NCBI GenBank assembly: GCA_040902885.1 | Contig: JBBDWK010000024.1 | Location: 1-38,588, forward strand | From: JBBDWK01 sp040902885 | Lineage (GTDB): Bacteria > Acidobacteriota > Terriglobia > Bryobacterales > Bryobacteraceae | Direction: 5' to 3' | Length of the DNA stretch: 38,588 bases | Part shown: one piece after another, positions 32,404-38,588 of the stretch | How positions within the stretch are numbered: the first letter of the stretch is position 1 | Layout: each line of letters opens with the position of its first letter | Translations under genes and position numbers: made by a program | The notes under the pieces: generated by a model | The model's database searches: none | What the model was told of the DNA's origin: nothing | What the model saw: the letters and a program-made list of their open reading frames with translations, nothing else

Positions 32404-34785
32404 ATGGCGATTGCATCGGCGAGGGCGGCGGAAGCGCCTCTCGAACCCCAGAAGGTCAAGATCCTTTTGGTGGACGATAGCGAGGAGAACCTGGTGGCTC
32501 TCGAGGCCGTGCTGGAATGCCTCGGGCAGGATCTGATTAAGGCCAACTCCGGCACCGAAGCTCTTCGTCATCTCCTGGAGCACGAATTCGCCGCGATTCT
32601 GCTCGACGTGAAGATGCCGGAGATGGATGGCTTTGAAACAGCCACGCTGGTCCGCGCGCGTAGGCAATCGCAGCATACGCCGATTCTGTTCCTCACCGGC
32701 TACAAAAGCGACGAGCATCTGTTCCGGGGTTACGACCTGGGAGCGGTCGATTTCCTGTTCAAGCCGATTGTGCCGGAGATCCTTCAGTCCAAGGTGGCCG
32801 TGTTCGTCGAGCTCAGCAGAAACTCGCAGTTACTGGAGCGCCAGGCGCTGGCTCTGAAGAAGACCGAACAGAACGTCCGGGCGCTCCTGGAAGCCGCTCC
32901 GGATGCGATGGTCATCACGGACGCGGCGGGAAGCATCGTGCTGGTGAATACGCGGACCGAGGCGCTGTTCGGCTATCGCCGGGAGGAGTTGCTGAAAAAG
33001 CCGATCCATGCGCTGGTTCCGGAGTGGAACGGCGAAAGTACCGATCTTTGCGCGGTTCGCGCCGGCGCGGCAACGTTTCCAGCGGAGATTTCCATCAGCG
33101 CGCTGAGGACGGAAGACGGCGACATTATCATCAGCTCGATTCGCGACGCCACCGGGAGAAAGCAAGCGGAGGATCGTATCCGCCGGATTAACACCGAACT
33201 GGAGAGGCAGGTCGACGAGCGCACGGCCGAGTTGGTGCGCGATGTCGCGATACGTCAAAAGACCGAGCAGGCGCTGGGGAAGAGCGAAGAGCGTCTCCGT
33301 TTGGCCGTTCAGGCGGCTCAGCTCGCGCTTTGGGAGATCGATCTCTTGAGCGGCGAAGTAGTCGAATCGGAAAGCATGGCCGCCATATGCGGCCTGCCGC
33401 CAAGAACCGCAAATTGCAGCCTCGAGGACTGGACCAGACGGATCCACGCGGAAGACGTGCAGCGAGTGGTCGCGGAGTTCGACGATGCCACTTTCGGCCG
33501 TGTCAACTACGACACCCAGTACCGGGTAGTCCGCCCGGACGGCGACATTCGCTGGCTGGCATGCCGGGGACAGGTGCTCCGCGACGACGGAGGGCAGAGT
33601 GTCCGCATCGTGGGCGTCGCGCAGGACATCACCGAGCGGCAGCTGAATGAGGAATCGGTCCGCCATAAGCAAAAGCTGGAGAGTTTGGGCATTCTCGCCG
33701 GGGGCATCGCGCACGACTTCAACAATCTGCTTACGGGCATCATGGGAAACGCCAGCCTGCTCCTGGACGATACCCCGCGGACTTCAAGAGATCGCCCCAT
33801 GCTCCAGGACATTGTCAGTGCATCCGAGTGCGCGGCTCAACTGACGCGGCAGATGCTGGCGTATTCCGGCCGGGGCCGTTTTGTCGTGGAATACCTCGAT
33901 CTGTCCAAAGCGGTTGCCGAGTTCACCGCCCTGCTCCAGGCCTCGATACCGAAGCACGTTGTACTGCGGTTGAATCTGGCGCCGGAGCTTCCTCTGGTCG
34001 AGGCGGATTTGGGCCAACTGCAACAGCTCGTGATGAATCTGGTCATCAACGGGGCGGAAGCGATCGGGGGCAACGCCGGTCTGGTGCTGGTATCGACCAG
34101 ACTCGAGCGGGTTTCGAGCCCGGACAGCGTCTCCGTTTTCGGCGCGGACGAGATTCCGGCGGGCGAGTATCTGCTGCTCGAAATCAACGATACCGGCGAG
34201 GGAATGGAAGAGGCGACCATTCGAAAAATCTTCGACCCCTTCTTTACCACCAAGTTCACCGGCCGGGGTCTTGGCCTTTCGGCGGTTCTCGGCATTGCCC
34301 GGGGCCATAAAGGCGCGATCAAGGTCCGCAGCAACCCGGGCAAAGGCACTACCTTTCAGGTATTCTGGCCCAAGGCCGAACGGCAGGTCGCGGTGCGGCC
34401 GCCGTGCGAACTGTCTCCGGCGCGGGGTACCGGAACCATCCTGGTTGTCGACGATGAAGAGGTCGTGCGCCGGACGGCTCAGATCGCGCTCGAACGATAC
34501 GGCTATCAGGTGATTTCAGCCGAGAACGGCAGCGAAGCGCTCAACGTGCTCGAAGAGATGCGCGATGCGGTCTCGCTGGTCGTTCTGGACATGACGATGC
34601 CCGTCATGGGAGGCGACGAGGCTCTTCGCAGAATGAAAAGACGATGGCCCGAGCTGCGCGTGCTGGCTTCGAGCGGTTATCACGAAGACGAAGCCATCAG
34701 ACGGTTCGGCGAGGGATTCGCCGGCTTTATACAGAAGCCGTACACGGCCGCTAAACTTCTTTCCAAAGTAAATAACTCCCTGTAA
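32404..34785 (+). CDS. Hybrid histidine kinase REC-PAS-PAS-HisKA-HATPase-REC
   Basis: 793 residues, no membrane helix. The N-terminal receiver (about 18-135) has Asp68 in ILLDVKMPEMDG, with Lys in FKP. PAS domains are at about 155-265 (LLEAAPDAMVITDAAGSIVLVN) and 300-415, with a coiled coil between them. HisKA carries His437 in GGIAHDFNNLL, the form typical of NtrB-like/hybrid kinases. The HATPase has NLVINGAEAIGG, DTGEGM and GRGLGLSAV. The C-terminal receiver has Asp729 in LVVLDMTMPVMGG and Lys in IQKPY. It lies 24 bases after the poly-HAMP kinase, probably in one transcript; the N-terminal receiver could accept phosphate from that kinase. No output domain is present in either. Confidence 0.96.
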   Translation: MAIASARAAEAPLEPQKVKILLVDDSEENLVALEAVLECLGQDLIKANSGTEALRHLLEHEFAAILLDVKMPEMDGFETATLVRARRQSQHTPILFLTGYKSDEHLFRGYDLGAVDFLFKPIVPEILQSKVAVFVELSRNSQLLERQALALKKTEQNVRALLEAAPDAMVITDAAGSIVLVNTRTEALFGYRREELLKKPIHALVPEWNGESTDLCAVRAGAATFPAEISISALRTEDGDIIISSIRDATGRKQAEDRIRRINTELERQVDERTAELVRDVAIRQKTEQALGKSEERLRLAVQAAQLALWEIDLLSGEVVESESMAAICGLPPRTANCSLEDWTRRIHAEDVQRVVAEFDDATFGRVNYDTQYRVVRPDGDIRWLACRGQVLRDDGGQSVRIVGVAQDITERQLNEESVRHKQKLESLGILAGGIAHDFNNLLTGIMGNASLLLDDTPRTSRDRPMLQDIVSASECAAQLTRQMLAYSGRGRFVVEYLDLSKAVAEFTALLQASIPKHVVLRLNLAPELPLVEADLGQLQQLVMNLVINGAEAIGGNAGLVLVSTRLERVSSPDSVSVFGADEIPAGEYLLLEINDTGEGMEEATIRKIFDPFFTTKFTGRGLGLSAVLGIARGHKGAIKVRSNPGKGTTFQVFWPKAERQVAVRPPCELSPARGTGTILVVDDEEVVRRTAQIALERYGYQVISAENGSEALNVLEEMRDAVSLVVLDMTMPVMGGDEALRRMKRRWPELRVLASSGYHEDEAIRRFGEGFAGFIQKPYTAAKLLSKVNNSL

Positions 34786-34794
34786 GTACTGCTG

Positions 34795-34825
34795 CCGCTT
34801 GCTTACGCGCGCGGTTCGGTGCTGT
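34795..34825 (+). repeat. Left REP-like inverted repeat
   Basis: Begins CCGCTTGCTTACGCGCGCGG and continues TTCGGTGCTGT. It is the inverted counterpart of the copy at 35202-35232, with mismatches at T/G and the last base. The transposase GTG start overlaps its last two bases. Confidence 0.85.
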
Positions 34826-35198
34826 GGCGATGACTTATCTCATTACCTTTGCGTGTTACGGCGCATGGCTCCCCGGCGAGGAAGGCGCCGTCGACCGCAA
34901 CCACAACATCCCCGGCCGTCCGTTGCCGGCGGCGGACGCCGGTCGCGTACAGGCGGTGGAGAAACTCATGAAACAGGAGCCTTACCTGCTCGATGAGGCT
35001 CATAGGAACGCCGTTCTGAACGTCGTACAGGAGGTTTGCCGTTTCCGGAACTGGACTTTACTTGCGGCGCACGTGCGGCGATGGGCCCGTCATGGAAGCA
35101 CACGGTACCTATGGACGACGGAAGAAGTTTCAGCGGCAATCAGCTATGTAGTGAGCCGGCAAGGAGATCCTCTGGCCGTGTTCGAATTGAAGCGCTGA
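34824..35198 (+). pseudogene. REP-associated (Y1) transposase, internally deleted
   Basis: 124 residues. The start MAMTYLITFACYGAWLPGEEGAVDRNHN and the end RWARHGSTRYLW...SAAISYVVSRQGDPLAVFE are typical of the acidobacterial RAYT/IS200-like family, normally about 165-175 residues. Between them LLAAHVR is joined directly to RWARHGS, so about 45 residues are missing, including the HxH half of the HUH motif and the segment leading to the catalytic Tyr helix. The frame is intact (junction near 35074-35081), so a shortened protein could still be made. The start may be GTG 34824 or ATG 34830. Confidence 0.8.
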
Positions 35199-35201
35199 CC
35201 G

Positions 35202-35232
35202 GCAGCACCGAACCGCGCGCGTCAGCAAGCGG
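35202..35232 (-). repeat. Right REP-like inverted repeat
   Basis: Inverted copy of the left repeat (GCAGCACCGAACCGCGCGCG then TCAGCAAGCGG), starting 3 bases after the transposase stop. It ends 15 bases before the shared protease leader begins. Confidence 0.85.
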
Positions 35233-35247
35233 ACGACCGCCGGGTTA

Positions 35248-35325
35248 GTACCCATTTAGTCTCTCTCAGGCATTTTCCAGGATTGCATTTAAGACCGGCC
35301 TTAGGGGCACACTGAATTTGGCCCA
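35248..35325 (+). promoter_or_regulatory. Leader of the first protease gene, shared with the second
   Basis: Contains in order GTACCCAT (35248), TCTCAG (35264), the near-palindrome TAAGACCGGCCTTA (35290-35303) and GGCCCA (35320-35325). The same blocks in the same order and nearly the same spacing precede the second protease gene. It lies between the REP element and the start codon, so it probably contains the promoter and a protein or RNA regulatory site. No known riboswitch was recognised. Confidence 0.6.
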
Positions 35326-35350
35326 CCCTTGGCCCCCCGAGGAACCAAAA

Positions 35351-37090
35351 ATGAGGACATTAAACGTCACACCGGCAGCAAGGCTTGCGCTCGCCTTGAC
35401 GCTGTGCGCCGGCTTCAATCTTGGCCACGCAGACCAGAGGAAAATATCGAGGGATCTCGACGGCCTCAACCCCGATGCCACCGTCGATGTCATCGTTCAG
35501 TACCACAACGCGAAGCCCGCGGACGATCGCGTTTCCAAGATGCTGCGTCGTGGAGCGCAGCTCAAGAGTCATCTAGGAAATGACGACTCCGACGTATTTT
35601 CACTTCCCGCCCGCGTCCTGCGGGACATCGCCAACGATGGGGATGTGCGCTACGTATCTCCCGACCGCATCATTCAAGCGTCGCTGGAACATGCGAACCC
35701 GGCCACGGGCGCGGCTCTGGCCTTCAGCAATGGTTACGAGGGCGAAGGCGTAACCGTCGCCATCATCGATAGCGGGATCAACGCTCACGACGACCTGGAG
35801 AATTCCCGCAGATCGCGTGTAGTCTATTCGGAGAGCTTTGTCCCAAGGGACCGGAAGACCAGCGACCGGTTTGGCCATGGAACGCACGTGGCCGGAATCG
35901 TCGCGGGCAATGCGGCGCTCTCCAGCGGGCCCAATGCAATCCTGTCCTTCCGCGGCATGGCTCCGCGCGTTCGCATCGTGAATCTGCGCGCCTTGGACGA
36001 CGATGGCGTGGGAACCGATTCGAGCGTCATCAGAGCCATCCACCGCGCCATCCAGTTGAAGTCCGCCTACGGCATCCGGGTGATCAACCTATCGCTCGGC
36101 CGGCCGGTGTACGAGAGCTTCGCCGACGATCCTCTCTGCCAGGCAGTGGAGCGGGCCTGGCGGGCCGGCATTGTAGTGGTGGTCGCGGCCGGCAACGAAG
36201 GCCGGAACAACAGCTTCGGCACGCAGGGCTACGGCACCATCATGAGCCCCGCCAATCATCCGCTGGTAATTACCGTGGGCGCCATGAAGGATATGGCCAC
36301 GGCGCCGCGCGGCGACGACCTCATCGCCACCTACTCGGGCAAAGGGCCGACACAGATCGACCACATCGTGAAGCCCGATATCGTGGCGCCGGGCAACCGG
36401 ATTATATCGCTCACGACGCCGTCCAGCCTTCCCCGGCCGGGCTCGAACTCGCCCAACCTGGTCCCGCTGAACTACTACCTGAACACCAACCGCAACGGCA
36501 ACTCGCACGACTATTACAAGTTGAGCGGCACCAGCATGGCGGCCCCCATGGTCTCCGGGGCGGCAGCGCTCCTGCTGTCGAAGGAACCGCAGCTTCAGCC
36601 CGACCAGGTGAAAGCGCGGCTCATGAAGACCGCCACCAAGTCGTTTCCCGCCGCAAGCACGGCATGCGATCCGGATGGAACCTGCTTCACCAGCCAGTAC
36701 GATCTGTTCACCATCGGCGCCGGGTACCTGGACATCTGGGCCGCCCTGAACTCCACGGACGTTGCCACGGGCCATGCCGCCTCGCCCAGCGCGATCTACG
36801 ACGCGCAGAGCGGAACGGTGCGCGTGGTCAACAGCAATTCGGCCGTCTGGGGAACCTCCGCCGTGTGGGGTACGTCGGCCGTCTGGGGCACCAGCGCCGT
36901 TTGGGGGACTTCGGTCTGGGTGGATGGCGCATCGGCCGTCTGGGGAACCTCGGCGGTTTGGGGCACCAGCGCGGTCTGGGGTACCGGCAACACACAGGGC
37001 TTCAGCGCCGTTTGGGGCACCAGCGCCGTCTGGGGAACCAGCACGCCCTCGGCCGGCCCGATGAGCCGTCTCCTCAACGGCGAGAACTGA
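35351..37090 (+). CDS. Secreted subtilisin-like (S8) serine protease with AVWGTS repeats
   Basis: 579 residues from ATG 35351, preceded by GAGGAA; the frame is open further upstream but the signal peptide (AARLALALTLCAGFNLGHA) fits this start. An I9-like propeptide (about 35-110, VDVIVQYHN...VRYVSPDR) precedes the catalytic domain. The triad is Asp140 (AIIDSGIN), His179 (GHGTHVAG) and Ser395 (GTSMAAPMVSG). The C-terminal tail from about residue 497 has nine AVWGT units in three blocks, then TPSAGPMSRLLNGEN. Such tails occur in acidobacterial S8 proteases and have no known function. The gene ends in a strong terminator and is followed by a paralogue. Confidence 0.95.
   Translation: MRTLNVTPAARLALALTLCAGFNLGHADQRKISRDLDGLNPDATVDVIVQYHNAKPADDRVSKMLRRGAQLKSHLGNDDSDVFSLPARVLRDIANDGDVRYVSPDRIIQASLEHANPATGAALAFSNGYEGEGVTVAIIDSGINAHDDLENSRRSRVVYSESFVPRDRKTSDRFGHGTHVAGIVAGNAALSSGPNAILSFRGMAPRVRIVNLRALDDDGVGTDSSVIRAIHRAIQLKSAYGIRVINLSLGRPVYESFADDPLCQAVERAWRAGIVVVVAAGNEGRNNSFGTQGYGTIMSPANHPLVITVGAMKDMATAPRGDDLIATYSGKGPTQIDHIVKPDIVAPGNRIISLTTPSSLPRPGSNSPNLVPLNYYLNTNRNGNSHDYYKLSGTSMAAPMVSGAAALLLSKEPQLQPDQVKARLMKTATKSFPAASTACDPDGTCFTSQYDLFTIGAGYLDIWAALNSTDVATGHAASPSAIYDAQSGTVRVVNSNSAVWGTSAVWGTSAVWGTSAVWGTSVWVDGASAVWGTSAVWGTSAVWGTGNTQGFSAVWGTSAVWGTSTPSAGPMSRLLNGEN
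36839..37042 (+). repeat. Tandem 18-bp coding repeats (SAVWGT)
   Basis: Nine copies of an 18-base unit encoding SAVWGT: four, then a spacer VWVDGA, three more, a spacer GNTQGF, then two. Synonymous differences (GGA/GGC/GGT/GGG and ACC/ACG/ACT) show the peptide, not the DNA, is conserved. Confidence 0.9.
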
Positions 37091-37101
37091 CGTTTGCACC
37101 A

Positions 37102-37138
37102 GGGGCCAGCCTCCCAATCTGGCCCCTTCCTCGCTTTT
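37102..37138 (+). terminator. Rho-independent terminator after the first protease
   Basis: A perfect 8-bp stem GGGGCCAG (37102-37109) / CTGGCCCC (37119-37126) with a 9-base loop is followed by TTCCTCGCTTTT. It lies 11 bases after the stop, so the second protease is probably transcribed from its own promoter. Confidence 0.8.
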
Positions 37139-37167
37139 CGTAGTACTTCCGATTCCCCTTCGTCCTG

Positions 37168-37238
37168 GTACCCATCCGGCTTTCTCAGATGCTTCTACTG
37201 GTTGTTGTTAAGGGCGCCCTTAACCGCAAACTGGCCCA
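37168..37238 (+). promoter_or_regulatory. Leader of the second protease gene with perfect palindrome
   Basis: GTACCCAT (37168), TCTCAG (37183), the perfect 16-base palindrome TTAAGGGCGCCCTTAA (37208-37223) and GGCCCA (37233-37238), followed by AGGAG and the ATG at 37252. Order and spacing mirror the leader at 35248-35325. A palindrome without a loop suggests a site for a dimeric DNA-binding protein. Confidence 0.65.
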
Positions 37239-37251
37239 GTAGGAGATCTGC

Positions 37252-38588
37252 ATGAAATCTTTCAGAGGAAAAACCCGTGTGGCAATGCTCCTGAGCATCC
37301 TGCTCTTATGGAGTAGCTTCAGCGTTTGCCTGGCGGACGACAGTAAGATATCGCCGGACCTCAGGGGACTGAGTTCGAATAGCGTTGTCGATGTCATCGT
37401 TCAGTACAAATCCATCCCGCAGTCCACGTCCGGCGGCGGGCTTTTGGGCGGGCTTTTGGGCGGGATTCCGATCGTCGGCCCGCTCCTCAACGCCGTGGTG
37501 AAGGTTACCCTGGGCTTGCTCAACGCTGTCGTATACACGCTCACGATGCAGTCGGTCAGGGAGCTGTCGGAAGATCCCAACGTAATCTATATCTCCCGGG
37601 ACCGGCCAGTCGGCGCTTCCCTGGAATTCGCGAACCCCACCACGGGCGCGTCCATCGCCTTCAGCCAGGGGTATCGGGGCGCGGGAGTGGGAGTCGCTAT
37701 CATCGACAGCGGCATCAACAATCACGCCGATTTCAAGACCTTGCTCCTCTCGCGCGTAGTGTATTCCCAGAGCTTCGTTAAGGGCGACTCCAGGACTAGC
37801 GATCCTTACGGACACGGCACGCACGTCGCCGGAATCGTCGCGGGCGATGCGGGGTTGTCCAGCGGCCTGGGCGCGAAGAATACTTTCCGCGGAATGGCGC
37901 CGGCCGCCCGCCTGATCAATTTGCGCGTGCTGGACGCGAACGGCGCTGGCACGGACTCGGCGGTAATCAGAGCCATCGAGCGCGCCATCTCTCTCAAGTC
38001 CAAATACAACATTCGGGTCATCAATCTGTCTCTTGGCAGGCCGGTGTACGAGAGCTTCACCAAGGACCCGCTGTGCAAGGCCGTGGAGAAGGCCTGGCTG
38101 AACGGAATCACGGTAGTCGTGGCGGCCGGAAACGAAGGCCGGAACAATACCTTCGGCACTCGGGGCTATGGCACCGTCATGAGTCCCGCCAATCACCCTT
38201 CGGTGATCACGGTTGGCGCCATGAAGGACATGGGCACCGTCTCGCGCGGCGACGACCTGATCGCCACGTACTCGAGCAAGGGACCCACGCAGATCGACCA
38301 CATCGTGAAGCCCGACATCGTGGCTCCCGGCAATCGAATCATCTCTCTGCTCTCGGACAACAGCGTGCTTCGCTCGAACTCGGGCAGCGCCACTCTGGTG
38401 CCGCTGAATTACTACCTCCCGACCAGCAGCACGCGGCCGTCCAGCGACTACTATCGGCTTAGTGGAACCAGCATGGCGGCGCCCATGGTGTCCGGAACCG
38501 CCGCGCTGATGCTGGCCGAGGAACCGGGGCTCAAGCCCGACCAGGTGAAAGCGCGGCTCATGAAGACCGCCACCAAGTCGTTTCCCGC
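37252..38588 (+). CDS. Secreted subtilisin-like (S8) serine protease, C-terminus cut off
   Basis: 445 residues up to the window end. ATG 37252 has AGGAG 7 bases upstream. The signal peptide is VAMLLSILLLWSSFSVCLA. The propeptide differs from the first protease by a Gly/Leu/Val-rich hydrophobic segment (GGGLLGGLLGGIPIVGPLLN...LLNAVVYT) at about 60-100. The catalytic triad is Asp152 (AIIDSGIN), His191 (GHGTHVAG) and Ser407 (GTSMAAPMVSG). The catalytic domains of the two proteins are close along their length (for example VINLSLGRPVYESF and SPANHP in both), indicating tandem duplication. The tail lies beyond the window, so AVWGTS repeats cannot be checked. Confidence 0.95.
   Translation, partial: MKSFRGKTRVAMLLSILLLWSSFSVCLADDSKISPDLRGLSSNSVVDVIVQYKSIPQSTSGGGLLGGLLGGIPIVGPLLNAVVKVTLGLLNAVVYTLTMQSVRELSEDPNVIYISRDRPVGASLEFANPTTGASIAFSQGYRGAGVGVAIIDSGINNHADFKTLLLSRVVYSQSFVKGDSRTSDPYGHGTHVAGIVAGDAGLSSGLGAKNTFRGMAPAARLINLRVLDANGAGTDSAVIRAIERAISLKSKYNIRVINLSLGRPVYESFTKDPLCKAVEKAWLNGITVVVAAGNEGRNNTFGTRGYGTVMSPANHPSVITVGAMKDMGTVSRGDDLIATYSSKGPTQIDHIVKPDIVAPGNRIISLLSDNSVLRSNSGSATLVPLNYYLPTSSTRPSSDYYRLSGTSMAAPMVSGTAALMLAEEPGLKPDQVKARLMKTATKSFP

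Larger units (their letters stand above)
34795..35232 (+). mobile_element. RAYT-type REP element with flanking inverted repeats
   Basis: A transposase-like gene is bracketed by two 31-base inverted copies at 34795-34825 and 35202-35232, differing at two positions. The left copy starts 10 bases after the stop of the second kinase. The arrangement is that of a REP-associated tyrosine transposase with its REP pair. Because the transposase lacks its catalytic HUH segment, the element is probably unable to move itself. Confidence 0.8.

Overview
The window looks like a chromosomal segment of an Acidobacteriota bacterium, probably of the Solibacter/Bryobacter type. That placement is an inference from content: high-GC coding sequence on both strands, a secreted S8 protease ending in AVWGTS repeats, a very long soluble poly-HAMP hybrid kinase, a DUF1080 protein, DUF4139 and glycine-zipper envelope proteins, and a REP-type transposase flanked by inverted repeats. 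No rRNA, tRNA, CRISPR array or phage module was seen.

Layout. (1) Positions 1-9724, all minus strand, form a protein quality-control block in the transcription order secreted protein, HlyD-like adaptor, tig, clpX, lon, engB, rho (rho cut by the window edge). The clpP gene often found between tig and clpX is absent. (2) Positions 9853-15920 hold housekeeping and envelope genes: a Tat-exported RidA-like protein converging on nadD, then DUF1080, cyclophilin, rnhA and dus on the minus strand, a glycine-zipper protein on the plus strand and an outer-membrane barrel on the minus strand. (3) Positions 16035-20599 are a plus-strand run: a DUF4139 protein, a homoserine dehydrogenase with an internal deletion, an atypical SDR, a fumarylacetoacetate-hydrolase-family protein and a small orphan DUF1778-like protein, closed by a nested palindromic repeat. 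(4) Positions 20724-25637 are a minus-strand MacA/MacB-like export operon with three tandem adaptors and one FtsX-type permease but no ATPase gene. (5) Positions 26056-34785 hold two hybrid histidine kinases, the first 2107 residues long with eleven exact 92-residue HAMP repeat units. (6) Positions 34795-35232 are a decayed RAYT/REP element. (7) Positions 35351-38588 hold two tandem subtilisin-like proteases, the second cut by the window end.

How the genes work together. Trigger factor, ClpX, Lon and cyclophilin handle folding and degradation of cytosolic proteins. The adaptor/permease operon probably exports small molecules or peptides across the envelope. The two kinases, lacking membrane segments, look like a cytosolic sensory relay with five receiver domains between them. 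The protease genes share a leader with a palindromic core, which suggests common control.

The points most worth a second look are the shared protease leader, the poly-HAMP kinase, the probable AUC start of engB, two in-frame deletions that removed catalytic cores (homoserine dehydrogenase and RAYT), and the exact 55-bp repeat on which the window ends.
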